From Flavobacterium sp. CS20 (GTDB lineage Bacteria; Bacteroidota; Bacteroidia; Flavobacteriales; Flavobacteriaceae), in the NCBI RefSeq assembly GCF_018080005.1, contig NZ_CP073015.1, forward strand, positions 744,001-808,000: DNA of 64,000 bases, written 5' to 3'. How positions within the stretch are numbered: the first letter of the stretch is position 1; every line of letters starts with the position of its first letter. Positions 35,756-46,566 of the stretch are shown in pieces. Below the pieces are notes generated by a model. It saw only the letters and a program-made list of their open reading frames with translations. It had not been told where the DNA came from and made no database searches. The position numbers and the translations under genes are program-made.

Positions 35756-38548
35756 TTAAGATTCTAACTTGCTTTTCAAATATTTAGCGGTTAAAGATGA
35801 TTTAGATTTCACAAGGTCTTCTGGTGTTCCTTCAGCTACGAGATAACCACCGTTTTCTCCACCTTCAAGTCCGAGATCTATGATGTGATCAGCACATTTT
35901 ATCAAGTCCAGTTGGTGTTCTATCACAATAATAGAATGTCCTTTTTCAATTAAGGCATCAAAGGATTTTAACAGTTTTTTGATATCGTGAAAATGCAGTC
36001 CTGTTGTGGGTTCATCAAAAATAAACAAGGTGTTTTGCGTATTGTGACTTTTGCCGAGAAAGGTAGCGAGTTTGATCCGTTGAGCTTCACCGCCAGATAG
36101 CGTAGAAGAACTTTGGCCTAAAGCCACGTAGCCTAATCCTACATCTTGAAGCGGTTTGAGTTTGCTAACGATTCTTTCTTTTTTGTGTTGCCCAAAAAAC
36201 TTTATAGCTTCATCTATGCTAAGGTTAAGAATATCATCGATGTTTTTACCTTCAAATTCTACATCAATGACTTCTGGCTTAAAGCGTTTGCCTTGGCAAG
36301 CATCACATAAAATATGCACGTCGACCATAAATTGCATTTGAATGGTGATTTCACCTTCGCCTTGACATTTTTCACAACGGCCACCATCCACATTAAAACT
36401 GAAATGTCTAGATTTAAAATTTCTGAGTTTCGACAACTTTTGCTCAGCAAACAAATATCGGATATCGTCATAGGCTTTTGCGTATGTTACAGGATTTGAG
36501 CGTGATGAACGACCAATCGGGTTTTGGTCAATATATTCTACTTGTTCAAGACTTTTGATGTCGCCTTCTAAGGCATCAAATTGACCTGTTTTTTTGCCGT
36601 AAATTCCCAATGCTTTGCACAGTGCTGGATATAAAATATTTTTGACTAATGTACTTTTGCCACTTCCTGAAACACCTGTGATCAAAGTCAACATATTCAG
36701 CGGGATATTGACGTCTATATCTTTTAGATTATTATCACGTGCACCTTTGATATGCAGTTGTTTTTTAATTTGTCGCCTTTGTTTTGGGACTTCAATTTTT
36801 TGTCTGCCACTTAAATATTGTCCTGTTAAAGATTCGGATTTACAAACCCTTTTAAAATCACCATAAGCCACAACTTCTCCACCGTGAACACCAGCTTCAG
36901 GACCTATATCGATAATCAAATCGGCTTCTCTCATGATATCTTCATCGTGTTCGACTACAATCACGGTATTGCCGAGATCTCTCAGGTTTTTTAAAACCCC
37001 AATCAAGCGTTCGCCATCTCGAGAATGTAATCCGATGGAAGGTTCGTCTAAAATGTACATTGAACCCACCAAACTGCTTCCAAGTGAAGTTGCTAAATTG
37101 ATGCGTTGAGATTCGCCACCCGATAAGGTATTTGATTTTCGATTGAGTGTTAAATAACTCAAACCGACATCTATCAAAAATTGAAGTCTTGTGGTGATTT
37201 CTTTTAAAAGCCGTTTAGATATTTTTTGGTCGTGTTCTGATAGGTTTAAATGTTTAAAAAAATCTAAAATCTTATCAAGCGACAAATCTACTAATTCTGA
37301 AATGCTTTTGTTTTGAATTTTAACATAATTGGCTTCAGGTCTCAAGCGTTTTCCTTTACAAGTTTTGCATTTGGTTTTACCTCGATAGCGTGACAATAAA
37401 ACCCGATTTTGAATTTTATATGATTTGGCTTCAAGTTCTTTAAAAAAAGCATTAAGCCCTGTAAAATATTCATTGCCTTCCCAAATCAAATCTTTTTGCT
37501 CATCCGAAAGTTTATAATAGGGTTTGTGAACAGGAAAATCAAAATGATGAGCGTTTTTTACCAATTGGTTGCGATACCAACTTAAAGAATCGCCACGCCA
37601 AGGATAAATGGCATTTTCATAAACGCTCAATCCTGTATTTGGGATAATCAAATTTTCATCTAAACCAATCACATCGCCATATCCTTCACATTCAGGACAA
37701 GCACCATAAGGATTGTTAAAACTAAATAAGTGAATATTAGGTTCAAGAAATTTCATGCCATCACGCTCAAAGACATTGCTGAATTTATAATCCTTTTCAG
37801 TTTTAGTGTCTTTTAAAATGATATGACCGTGACCTTCGTAAAAAGCATTTTCAACGGCATCTGCCAATCGATTGTAAAAATCTTCATTATGTTTAACCAC
37901 GATACGGTCAACAACTAAGAAAAGGTTTTTTCGAGTAATTCTTTTGTTGAGGGCTTCATCAAGTCGTAACACATTACCTTTATACATAATTCGGCTATAA
38001 CCTTGCTTGATCAAAACTTCGAGATGATCTTTGATTTTACGTTTTTTGTCAATTTGAACAGGAGCGAGTAGAAGGAGTTTTGTTTTTTCTTCAAGGCTTT
38101 TAACCATATCAATAACATCTGCAACGCGATCTTTTTTGACGATTTTGCCTGAAATAGGTGAGTAGGTTTTGCCAATTCTGGCGTAAAGTAATTTTAAATA
38201 ATCATAAATTTCTGTTGTTGTGCCAACCGTAGAGCGTGGATTAGTGCTGTTGACTTTTTGCTCGATAGCAATAGCAGGGGCAATACCTTTAATATCATCA
38301 ACTTTAGGTTTGTTGAGCTTACCCATAAATTGCCTGGCGTAAGACGACAAACTCTCTACATATCGGCGTTGACCTTCGGCATATAGCGTGTCGAAAGCCA
38401 AACTAGATTTTCCAGAACCAGATAATCCTGTAATGACAACGAGTTTATTTCTAGGTATAACAACATCAATATTTTTAAGGTTGTGCATTTTTGCACCTTT
38501 GATGATGATGTTTTGTAACGGATTTGGTTGAGATGGATTTTTTGTCAT
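35756..38548 (-). CDS. uvrA: Excinuclease ABC subunit A
   Basis: UvrA is the damage-recognition ATPase of nucleotide excision repair. The 930-residue protein has two ABC modules (Walker [14 protein letters not shown] and [13 protein letters not shown], signatures [12 protein letters not shown] and [12 protein letters not shown]). Zinc-finger cysteine pairs are seen in [30 protein letters not shown] and [12 protein letters not shown]. It is monocistronic, convergent with nothing nearby and divergent from the sigma factor gene. Confidence 0.97.
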   Translation of the reverse strand: MTKNPSQPNPLQNIIIKGAKMHNLKNIDVVIPRNKLVVITGLSGSGKSSLAFDTLYAEGQRRYVESLSSYARQFMGKLNKPKVDDIKGIAPAIAIEQKVNSTNPRSTVGTTTEIYDYLKLLYARIGKTYSPISGKIVKKDRVADVIDMVKSLEEKTKLLLLAPVQIDKKRKIKDHLEVLIKQGYSRIMYKGNVLRLDEALNKRITRKNLFLVVDRIVVKHNEDFYNRLADAVENAFYEGHGHIILKDTKTEKDYKFSNVFERDGMKFLEPNIHLFSFNNPYGACPECEGYGDVIGLDENLIIPNTGLSVYENAIYPWRGDSLSWYRNQLVKNAHHFDFPVHKPYYKLSDEQKDLIWEGNEYFTGLNAFFKELEAKSYKIQNRVLLSRYRGKTKCKTCKGKRLRPEANYVKIQNKSISELVDLSLDKILDFFKHLNLSEHDQKISKRLLKEITTRLQFLIDVGLSYLTLNRKSNTLSGGESQRINLATSLGSSLVGSMYILDEPSIGLHSRDGERLIGVLKNLRDLGNTVIVVEHDEDIMREADLIIDIGPEAGVHGGEVVAYGDFKRVCKSESLTGQYLSGRQKIEVPKQRRQIKKQLHIKGARDNNLKDIDVNIPLNMLTLITGVSGSGKSTLVKNILYPALCKALGIYGKKTGQFDALEGDIKSLEQVEYIDQNPIGRSSRSNPVTYAKAYDDIRYLFAEQKLSKLRNFKSRHFSFNVDGGRCEKCQGEGEITIQMQFMVDVHILCDACQGKRFKPEVIDVEFEGKNIDDILNLSIDEAIKFFGQHKKERIVSKLKPLQDVGLGYVALGQSSSTLSGGEAQRIKLATFLGKSHNTQNTLFIFDEPTTGLHFHDIKKLLKSFDALIEKGHSIIVIEHQLDLIKCADHIIDLGLEGGENGGYLVAEGTPEDLVKSKSSLTAKYLKSKLES

Positions 38549-38759
38549 AATTTCTAAAAAAATACAAATATAGAATGACCGATTTAGCTTTAGATAAAGC
38601 TAATTGTTAAATGTTAAATAATAAATTAAAATTTTGGTGTTTTAAATAAAATTATATATTTGGCGTTCAAACAAATATAATTGCCTATAGCATAGCATTA
38701 CTTTTTCTATTTAAGACTTTATAAATCAAGCCCCATATAATGGGAAACAGAGTAATGTT

Positions 38760-39350
38760 ATGAAACAACAACACACCATTTCTGAAGCAGAATTAATCAG
38801 AAGTTACTTAGACGGTAACGAACATTCGTTATGTCAGCTTATCAATAGACATAAACATAAAATTTTTGGATTTATTATATCTAAAATCCAAGATAGAAAT
38901 TTAGCCGAAGATGTTTTTCAAGACACGTTTATAAAAGTGATCAATACGCTAAAACGCGGTAAGTATAACGAAGAAGGTAAGTTTTTACCTTGGGTTATGC
39001 GTATAGCACACAATTTGGTGATTGACCATTTCAGGAAGAGCAATCGGATGCCAAAATTTGATACCAAAACTGATTTTGATATTTTTTCTGTCATTAAAGA
39101 TGAAGATTTGAATGTGGAGTCAAATTTAATTAAAGATCAAATTGAAAACGATGTTAAATCTTTATTGAAAGAACTTCCTGATGACCAAAGAGAAGTTTTA
39201 GAAATGCGTATTTACAACGAATATAGCTTTAAAGAAATAGCTTACAAAACAGATGTCAGTATCAATACCGCTTTAGGTCGTATGCGTTATGCCTTGATTA
39301 ATTTAAGAAAAATTATTGAGGAAAGAAATATCATTTTAACTGAAAAATAA
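38760..39350 (+). CDS. ECF-type RNA polymerase sigma factor
   Basis: The 196-residue protein has sigma region 2 (LAEDVFQDTFIKVINTLKRG, GKFLPWVMRIAHNLVIDHFR) and region 4 (ELPDDQREVLEMRIYNEYSF, followed by KEIAYKTDVSINTALGRMRY). No classical anti-sigma gene follows; instead a 49-residue protein is encoded 63 bases downstream, an arrangement I recall as conserved in Flavobacteriia. Target promoters are unknown. Confidence 0.93.
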   Translation: MKQQHTISEAELIRSYLDGNEHSLCQLINRHKHKIFGFIISKIQDRNLAEDVFQDTFIKVINTLKRGKYNEEGKFLPWVMRIAHNLVIDHFRKSNRMPKFDTKTDFDIFSVIKDEDLNVESNLIKDQIENDVKSLLKELPDDQREVLEMRIYNEYSFKEIAYKTDVSINTALGRMRYALINLRKIIEERNIILTEK

Positions 39351-39412
39351 CTGAAAATAAAAGCAATAAAATAATTTGCACAGCGTTTGTTATTTAAATA
39401 AAAAAAGTTTAC

Positions 39413-39562
39413 ATGACAAACCTTTACTTAAATCCATCACCGCAAAAAAAGGTGGAAAATGTTGAACCTACGAAGGAATGCATAGATTTCCTTCTTAACT
39501 ATTCAAAAGCCTTGAAGATTACCAATCATAACAATCTTCAATTTGAAAGTATTCAGAATTAG
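39413..39562 (+). CDS. Small protein (49 aa) downstream of the sigma factor
   Basis: An open frame from ATG at 39413 encodes MTNLYLNPSPQKKVENVEPT and continues KECIDFLLNYSKALKITNHN, ending FESIQN. Codon use looks normal and a terminator follows. No domain is recognisable. Its place behind the sigma gene suggests a small regulator or partner, which is inference. Confidence 0.65.
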   Translation: MTNLYLNPSPQKKVENVEPTKECIDFLLNYSKALKITNHNNLQFESIQN

Positions 39563-39586
39563 TCTTTATTTGTTAGTTTCATTTTT

Positions 39587-39617
39587 AGCACCCGTTTTAC
39601 TTTCGGGTGCTTTTTTT
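39587..39617 (+). terminator. Intrinsic terminator after the sigma/small-protein unit
   Basis: AGCACCCG (39587-39594) pairs with CGGGTGCT (39604-39611) and is followed by seven T. The hairpin overlaps the last codons and stop of the convergent nth gene. Confidence 0.85.
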
Positions 39618-40259
39618 GCGGTAGGCTTTTATTACAGATGGTCTGCCAATGGTTCTGGTAATAATATCTTTATCTAAATCCCAACCTCGAGCTGGGCTAT
39701 ATTCTCTGCCATACCAGATGATTTGAAGATGAAGCTTGTTCCATAAAGCTTTTGGAAACAATCTTTTGGCATCTTTTTCGGTTTGTTTTACATTTTTGCC
39801 TGACGACAAATTCCAGCGATACATCAGTCGGTGGATATGCGTATCAACAGGAAACGCTGGCACACCAAAAGCTTGAGACATGACTACGCTTGCGGTTTTG
39901 TGCCCAACGGCAGGCAATGCTTCTAAAGCTTCAAAACTTTGTGGCACTTGACCATTGTGTTTTTCGATGAGTATTTCTGATAAGCCGTGAATGCCTTTAG
40001 ATTTCATTGGTGATAAGCCAACAGGTTTGATGATTTCTCTGATTTGGTCGATACTCAATTTAACCATATCATAAGGATTGTCAGCCTCTTCAAAAAGCAA
40101 TGGTGTAATTTGATTAACCTTAACGTCAGTGCTTTGTGCAGATAATAAAACAGCAATCAGTAATGTATATGGATCTTTATGGTCTAAAGGGATAGAAATT
40201 TGTGGATAAATTTCATTTAACGTATTTATAACGAAATTTACTTTCTCAGACTTCTTCAT
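39597..40259 (-). CDS. nth: Endonuclease III-like DNA glycosylase lacking the Fe-S cluster
   Basis: Nth removes oxidised pyrimidines and nicks the strand in base excision repair. The helix-hairpin-helix EALPAVGHKTASVVMSQAFG holds the catalytic Lys121, and FPVDTHIHRL the catalytic Asp139. The C-terminus (WYGREYSPARGWDLDKDIIT) lacks the four cysteines that bind the [4Fe-4S] cluster in E. coli Nth; the whole 220-residue protein has no cysteine. I start at the ATG at 40259, because the longer frame to 40349 would overlap the divergent peroxiredoxin gene. Confidence 0.9.
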   Translation of the reverse strand: MKKSEKVNFVINTLNEIYPQISIPLDHKDPYTLLIAVLLSAQSTDVKVNQITPLLFEEADNPYDMVKLSIDQIREIIKPVGLSPMKSKGIHGLSEILIEKHNGQVPQSFEALEALPAVGHKTASVVMSQAFGVPAFPVDTHIHRLMYRWNLSSGKNVKQTEKDAKRLFPKALWNKLHLQIIWYGREYSPARGWDLDKDIITRTIGRPSVIKAYRKKSTRK

Positions 40260-40287
40260 TTTCTGTAATTTTAAACAAAAATACATT

Positions 40288-40737
40288 ATGACAACTTTAA
40301 AAGCCGGCGATAACGCCCCGAATTTTTCAGCAAAAGACCAAGATGGCAATGTTCATAAATTAGAAGACTACAAGGGTAAAAAACTGGTGGTCTTCTTTTA
40401 TCCTAAAGCCAGCACACCAGGTTGCACAGCAGAAGCTTGTAATCTTCGTGACAACTGGAATTCTTTTCAAGCAAAAGGTTATGAAATTCTTGGTGTCAGT
40501 GCAGATTCACCAAAACGTCAACAAAATTTTAAAGCAAAATACGATTTGCCATTTCCTTTACTTGCTGATGAAGATAAATCTGTGATAGAGGACTTTGGCG
40601 TTTGGGGACCAAAAAAGTTTATGGGTAAAGAATACGAAGGTATTCACCGAACAACTTTTATTATTGATGAAGAAGGAAAGATTGAAGAAGTCATTTCAAA
40701 AGTCAATACCAAAGCTCACGCTGAACAGATTTTATAA
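40288..40737 (+). CDS. bcp: Thioredoxin-dependent thiol peroxidase (BCP), second copy
   Basis: The 149-residue peroxiredoxin has Cys46 and Cys51 in STPGCTAEACNLRD and the normal BCP end (HRTTFIIDEEGKIEEVISKV). It is divergent from nth with 28 bases between starts, so the two promoters must overlap. It shares fold and motif with the copy at 2457 but is clearly a distinct paralogue (for example GVWGPKKFMGKEYEG insert typical of E. coli BCP). Confidence 0.95.
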   Translation: MTTLKAGDNAPNFSAKDQDGNVHKLEDYKGKKLVVFFYPKASTPGCTAEACNLRDNWNSFQAKGYEILGVSADSPKRQQNFKAKYDLPFPLLADEDKSVIEDFGVWGPKKFMGKEYEGIHRTTFIIDEEGKIEEVISKVNTKAHAEQIL

Positions 40738-40760
40738 TCTGATGATTTGTTCTAAAAAAA

Positions 40761-40788
40761 AAAGGCGACTTGTTGAAGTCGCCTTTTT
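40761..40788. terminator. Bidirectional terminator between bcp and the amylase gene
   Basis: GGCGACTT (40764-40771), loop GTTG, AAGTCGCC (40776-40783), with a run of A on the left and T on the right, so it can stop transcripts from both convergent genes. Confidence 0.88.
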
Positions 40789-40815
40789 GCTAACTGAGAA
40801 CAAAATCAATCCCTA

Positions 40816-43627
40816 TTAATCTTTTAAAAGTTTAACAGACAAAGTTTTATCTTGAGATTGGGCTTTTACAAAATACAAGCCACTATTCAAATCTTCAATA
40901 TCAAATCGGTGATTGGTATCAAAATCACCTTCAAATTGTTTTACAACTTGACCTGTAACATTATATATCACAATATTTTCAACAGATTTATTCAGAGAAA
41001 AATAACTTGATGAAGGATTTGGATATATGACAATATCATTTTTGAAAGAACTAAAATCTTCATTTGATAGAGTTACTAATTCATTGCCGTAAATCTTAAA
41101 TTCGCCTGGAGCAAGAGTAATAGACATATTGGTATCATTGACTGGCAAAGTTGTTTCGGTCATCAAATTATACCAAGTGCCAGTTTCTTGAAAGAACGGT
41201 TGGGTTGTTATGGTATTAACTCCAAAATTCCCAACTATGATTACAAACTCCAGATCATTTGGACCAGCATTGTCATCGACTAAGAAAATTTTCTTTTCTA
41301 TATCATCAGCAACTTCTAATGTGAAGTTTTGGGTTTCAAAAATTGGTTCTTGAAGTTTGAGTTGAATTAATTTACTCCAAGTATCATAAACCTGAGTTCT
41401 GTTTGGGTTAGTATCATATCCTAAACTCCATGGTATTGGTTTAGGATCAGTTCTACAGCTGCCATTAATAGTTCCGTTTTGGCATTGATCGATACTAAAA
41501 TCGTAACCTAATTCACCAAACTGCCAAATCATTTTCGGTCCGGGAATAGGGAAGAAGAAGGCACCAGCAATTTCCATACGTTCAAGTGCTGTGTTTAAGT
41601 TTTGGATGTCATAAGATCCTGAACTATTTCCAAATTCAAGGTTTTTAAACATCAATCGTTCTTCGTCATGGCTTTCCATATAGCTCATATTAGATGGCGT
41701 TGACCAACCTCGGTTTTGGTATTTGATAAAAGAAAAATCTGTGTTATCAAAGCCCATAGTTGCTTGGTTATAGTTGTAGTTAAAGTTTGCCCAAACTTGC
41801 ATTCCTGGCTCGTTAGGATCTGTAGTCAATTTGTGGTTGATTAACTGTGTTTCTTCACTGTTTGGTGCAAAATGCTCTAAAATCAAATAAGCTGTTGGAT
41901 CTGCTGCTCTCACAACATCATACATTCTATTTAGGTTGTTTATCCTTGAACTATCAAAACCACCACCATCACCAACTACATTGGTAAAGCCTTTAGTGAA
42001 ATCATATCTAAAACCATCTACATTGTATTCTTCTAACCAATACAAATTCAAATGATCAAGATAGTCTTCGGTTGCTGGTGATTCGTGATCAATATCATTA
42101 AAAAATGAAAAAGTTGTATTGGGATCATTGACATTGAAAAACGGATTTTCACTTGTAGCTTGACCTCCTGTGCAACCATTGCAATCATTCCACATTCTAT
42201 AGTAAGGATTTTGACCCGTAGCATGGTTGTAAACCACATCAATTATCACAGCTATGCCTCTTAAATGGCATTCATCTACAAAGGTTTTAAAATCTTCTGG
42301 CGTACCATAATATTTGTCTAAAGCACCATGAAACGCAGGATTATATCCCCAACTGATATTACCGTCAAACTCGCTAACTGGCATCAATTCTATTGCATTA
42401 ACTCCTAAATTTTCTAAATAATCAAGTTTATTGACCACGGCATCAAAGGTGTGAGCTGCGTCAAAATCTCTGATCAATAATTCATAAACCACTAATTCGT
42501 CTTGATTTGGACGCTGAAAGTTTGGGACTTGCCATTGGTATTCAGGTTGGTTTAATCTTACCCAAGTGACCATTTCGCTGGTTTTTCCATCAGGATATGC
42601 AGGTATGTTTGGAAATACTGAATTATCAATAAATGGATCATTAAACGAATCTAATACCAATTCAGAATAAGGATCGGCAACCTTAATTTCGGCATCGATG
42701 ACGTATTGATACAGAAAATCATTAGTAGGTTGATTATTCAATCCAGTAATAGTTATCCAAAATCTATCATTAGATGGATCTCGATTCATCAAATAGGTAT
42801 TGTTGAGATTCCAATCGTTGCCATTAAAATTACCAATGACGTGAACAAAACTCTTGTTTGGTGCAAAAAGCACTAAAGTTATTTCGTCAGGATTATTTAC
42901 ATCATAATTTATACCGTCTTGCATTCCAGCTGGAACTGGGGCATTATTCACAACAGGTGTAGTTATGACATTAAATTCAGCAGTTTGAACTTCACTACTG
43001 ATAGGTTCTGTGGCAACCAGTTCAAATGTAGCGTCATTATTAACAGTGTAATTAAAATTATAGGTTGTTGTGTTATTTTGCGTGTCTATAGAAGTTCCAT
43101 TAGCAAACAATTCAAAATTAGCGACTAAACTTGTTGTAGCTGAAATAGAAAGAGTATTGCCTTGATCAACAATATTGACACCTTCGAGACTGCTGTCCAA
43201 AAACAATTGAAAACTCCCAACGGGGTACCAAATGGTCTTGGGTTTTTTTGTCTCCCGTTCCGTTTTTTGCTTTAACCAGCATACCGAGTGTTCCGATATT
43301 AGTTGCATTATAAAAATTGGTAGGTGTCATGGTAAAGGAAAAAGTGCCATCACCATTGTCTGTCATTTTTTGGGATTCGTTAGAATTTGTCCAAGAACCA
43401 TTAGTTGGAGAATCACCACCAAATGTGCCATCAGGATTGAGATACCAAGCCCAAAGATAAACGTCGGTAACGCCCCAAATTGAAGGATCTATACCTGAAA
43501 CTGTGATGGTGATTTGTTCATCTTCTTCGAATGTTGGAGGCGATACAGTAAATGTTCCTTGCTGAACTTGAGCTTGCCCAAAAACAACAAACGAAAATAA
43601 AAATAAATTGAATAATATTTTTTTCAT
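40816..43627 (-). pseudogene. Secreted GH13 alpha-amylase with T9SS sorting tail, one frameshift
   Basis: After a signal peptide (KKILFNLFLFSFVVFGQAQ) come N-terminal beta domains, a CBM48-like module (FAPNKSFVHVIGNFNGNDW) and a GH13 barrel with nucleophile GFRYDFTKG, acid/base LILEHFAPN and third acid MESHDEERL. A T9SS type A tail (VIYPNPSSSYFSLNKS, ending SVKLLKD) follows. The frame changes at GGGG (43222-43225 on the plus strand): one fewer base there restores 937 codons. The change is in a short homopolymer, so it could be a base-call error or a real inactivation. The protein would cut starch outside the cell for the adjacent SusCDE importer. The start is probably the ATG at 43627. Confidence 0.88.
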
Positions 43628-43640
43628 AATAAAAGTTAAA

Positions 43641-43672
43641 AAAAAGGGCAATTGAAATCAAAAGCCCTTTTT
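43641..43672 (-). terminator. Terminator-like hairpin between susE and the amylase gene
   Basis: AAAAAGGGC (43641-43649) pairs with GCCCTTTTT (43664-43672) over a 14-base loop. It lies between the susE stop and the amylase start, inside what would be one operon, so it may attenuate amylase expression or protect the upstream transcript's 3' end. Confidence 0.7.
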
Positions 43673-43684
43673 ATTAATAAGATG

Positions 43685-44872
43685 TTATTCTTGTGGTATC
43701 CAGACAAAGACATAAGTTTCAGTCAGGTCATTAAACCATACATCATAAGTTCCGCCCATTACAGGTATATTAGGTCCATCTTGAGAAGCAAAACCTGTGA
43801 ACTCTGTATCGGCTCCCCAATTGACAGCCCAATCATTATCTGCTCTGAATTTGGCTTCACCGTCAATTAATTCAACGCCAGTAAGATACCATAAATGTGG
43901 GTCAAAAGTTGATTGAGTCATAGCTGTATCAGCATCCCAACCGTTTGGCGTGGCACTACCAATTATACCGATATTAGTGTATGTTGTAGCCCCAGTTTCA
44001 TCAAAAGGTTGAATGTCAAATGTAGCGTTTTCTATATCAACAGTGATACTATAATAGCCATCGCCACCAGGAATGTCAAATGGATCAGGGTCTTGACCTA
44101 AATCTTCAGAACTAGCCAATGCTCCTCCGCTTAAACCCCATTGTGGTTGCCATAAACCTCTTTGCTCTAAGAGTTTAAATTGATTTGGTGTTCCTAAAAA
44201 CTTACCTGTAAATGTGTATAAATCACTATTGTCAGGATCTCTGACTAATGGAGTGTTATTGTTATTGTTATTCCAATCAGCGACTGTTGCATTACCAACT
44301 AAAAATAAATCTCTTGGTGGAATAAATTCAACTTCTATAAGTCTCACAAACAAAACTTGAGTTTCTGATATTGACTCTGGCGAGTTTCCATTTGCATTTG
44401 TTCCTAAATCAGCTACAACTCTAAAAAACATTTCACCTCTGTCGTTTGGAATTGGGTCACCGTTTTCGTCTAATATAGGATCGCCATTTTCATCGGTTAA
44501 ACTTGTTGATGGAATCCCATCGACACCAATTTCAGGTGCTAAATTCCAAAGCTGTTCAACTGTAAGGGTAACTTGAGTATCTGCTGTGTTTGCAACTTCA
44601 ATAGGATTATCAAAAGAGCCATCAGGTGACATTTCTAAAGAATAAGAAATATTAGATTGTACACCAAAGTCGGGACTTACCCATGTAAATCTTTCTGCTA
44701 TATTACTAAATGTTTCAGTTGATAAAACATATTCACTTAAAACACTGTTTGTGATTGTTAGCTGTTCTACTTCTGCTGGTGTTTGAAATCTAAAGTTGTC
44801 ATCATCTGTGCACGACTTCAGTCCAAAAAGACCTAAGCAAATTATTGTTAAGATTAAAAATTTATTTTTCAT
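43685..44872 (-). CDS. susE: SusE/SusF-type starch-binding outer-membrane lipoprotein
   Basis: The 395-residue protein has a lipoprotein signal (ICLGLFGLKSCTDDD), an N-terminal SusE domain (FTWVSPDFGVQSNISYSLEM) and two C-terminal starch-binding-like repeats (RDLFLVGNATVADWNNNN and NIGIIGSATPNGWDADTAM), each with WQPQWG/WAVNWG-type aromatic motifs. It should sit on the cell surface and bind maltooligosaccharides for the SusCD importer. It lies 19 bases after susD. Confidence 0.9.
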   Translation of the reverse strand: MKNKFLILTIICLGLFGLKSCTDDDNFRFQTPAEVEQLTITNSVLSEYVLSTETFSNIAERFTWVSPDFGVQSNISYSLEMSPDGSFDNPIEVANTADTQVTLTVEQLWNLAPEIGVDGIPSTSLTDENGDPILDENGDPIPNDRGEMFFRVVADLGTNANGNSPESISETQVLFVRLIEVEFIPPRDLFLVGNATVADWNNNNNNTPLVRDPDNSDLYTFTGKFLGTPNQFKLLEQRGLWQPQWGLSGGALASSEDLGQDPDPFDIPGGDGYYSITVDIENATFDIQPFDETGATTYTNIGIIGSATPNGWDADTAMTQSTFDPHLWYLTGVELIDGEAKFRADNDWAVNWGADTEFTGFASQDGPNIPVMGGTYDVWFNDLTETYVFVWIPQE

Positions 44873-44891
44873 TGTTTTGAGTTTTAAAATA

Positions 44892-46514
44892 TTAGTAACC
44901 TGGGTTTTGTGTTAAATTTGGATTAGCAGACATACTTTCACTTGGTATGGGAAATAAACCTCTAAAATCAGCTATTGGGATTCCGCTTAGTGAATTGCCT
45001 TTGAGTGTCCAGACATAAGATGCTCCTGTAAATAAACCGAAACGTCTTAAATCTTGTCTTCTGTGAGATTCCCAATAAAGTTCTCTAGCTCTTTCATCAA
45101 TAATAAAATCTAAAGTTAAATCTGCATCAGAAATATTTGAGGACGTGCTACCATTATTTGCACGTGTTCTTATTAAATTGATGTATTCTACAGCCTGAGC
45201 TCTTGTTCCTCCGCCACCTCTTAAATGTGCTTCGGCATACATCAAATAGACATCAGCTAATCTAAACATAGGAAAATCAACAGAGGAAAATGTCAGGTCG
45301 TTATCTTGTGTTCCATCTGATCTTATATCTGTATATTTTTCTAAGATATAACCTTGATCACGATTAGAAACATCAGAAATATTGATAGGTCTATCTTCTG
45401 AAATTATAGTATTTCTAGCATCATTATTGAATGTTGAACTTTCAAATAGACTAACAAACTGAGGGGTTAAACGAATGGCTCCACCCCAACCACCTTCAAT
45501 GACACCAAGATTAGCACCATTTTGTTCAATACTACCTACAGCACCGTTGGTCATTACTGTTGTTGGTCCAAAAGACTGAGAAAAACTTCCATCTGCTGGA
45601 ACTGGAAAAATAATTTCATTTTGAGCACCATTAACATCATTATCAGCTCTAAATACGTCTCGATAATCTGGTGTTAAGCTATAGCCTGCATCAATGATTT
45701 TTTGAGAATATTCTAAAGCATCGGCATAACGGTTTTCTCCAATATACACTTCAGCATTGAGATAAAGTTTAGATAGTATCATCCAAGCCACAGCTTTATC
45801 GGCTCTGGCATATTCATTGGTTCTTGCATCTTTCAAATCTGGTATAACTTCTAAAAGTTCAGATTCTATATAGTTGAATAGTTCAACACCGGTAATTTCG
45901 TTACTTCTAAAAACACCTACAGGCGTTTCTTCGGTAACAAACGGAGCTTTTCCAAACAAGTCTAACATATGGTAATAAGATAGAGCCCTCAGCAAACGGG
46001 CTTCAGCTTTAAAAGTTGGAATTTCTTCTCTTTCAGCACCAGAAACTCCACGTTCATCTAACTTTGCATCTGTAGATTGTCTCAAAAATTCATTGGCAAA
46101 TGCTACACTACCCATAATTCGACCAAAGGCTCCACGAATAATCACATTAGCGGGTGTCCAAGTTGTGCGTTGAAGTTCCGCAATACCAGGGTCATTTTCG
46201 AAAGACCAAATGGCTTCGTCAGTAGTAAAGGTTTGAAGGTTCATCAAAGCTCTTCCGTATTGACTTGTACCAGGGTCTAAACCGCCAATATTTGAACCAA
46301 AAGCACCATCAGCACTGGTGAGGTTTAAATTGCCATAAACGCCAGCAAGCAATTTTTTATAGGCATTATCTTGGTTGAAAAAGTCTTCAGCCGTTGAGGC
46401 ATCATCATCTAATGGAACGGTATTCAAATCGTCTTCGCAAGAAGAAACTATAAACAGCAGTCCCGCAAATAGATAGATTAGGTTTAATTTTTTTATTATT
46501 TTCATTGTCATCAT
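44892..46514 (-). CDS. susD: SusD/RagB-type substrate-capture lipoprotein
   Basis: SusD-like proteins form the lid of SusC and capture glycans. The 540-residue protein has a lipoprotein signal (YLFAGLLFIVSSCEDDLNT), tetratricopeptide-like helices (FKAEARLLRALSYYHMLDLF) and the typical C-terminus (DFIIDERARELYWESHRRQD, LFPIPSESMSANPNLTQNPG). The start may be 46514 or the third ATG at 46505. It is encoded between susC and susE, as in the Bacteroides sus operon. Confidence 0.95.
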   Translation of the reverse strand: MMTMKIIKKLNLIYLFAGLLFIVSSCEDDLNTVPLDDDASTAEDFFNQDNAYKKLLAGVYGNLNLTSADGAFGSNIGGLDPGTSQYGRALMNLQTFTTDEAIWSFENDPGIAELQRTTWTPANVIIRGAFGRIMGSVAFANEFLRQSTDAKLDERGVSGAEREEIPTFKAEARLLRALSYYHMLDLFGKAPFVTEETPVGVFRSNEITGVELFNYIESELLEVIPDLKDARTNEYARADKAVAWMILSKLYLNAEVYIGENRYADALEYSQKIIDAGYSLTPDYRDVFRADNDVNGAQNEIIFPVPADGSFSQSFGPTTVMTNGAVGSIEQNGANLGVIEGGWGGAIRLTPQFVSLFESSTFNNDARNTIISEDRPINISDVSNRDQGYILEKYTDIRSDGTQDNDLTFSSVDFPMFRLADVYLMYAEAHLRGGGGTRAQAVEYINLIRTRANNGSTSSNISDADLTLDFIIDERARELYWESHRRQDLRRFGLFTGASYVWTLKGNSLSGIPIADFRGLFPIPSESMSANPNLTQNPGY

Positions 46515-46566
46515 ATTTTGATTATAAATATAAGGTTTTCAAAGTGTTAAGTTTATAAAACATATC

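Noticed and set aside
40260..40349. N-terminal extension of nth
   Set aside because: It would overlap the divergent bcp coding start; the family N-terminus begins at the ATG at 40259.
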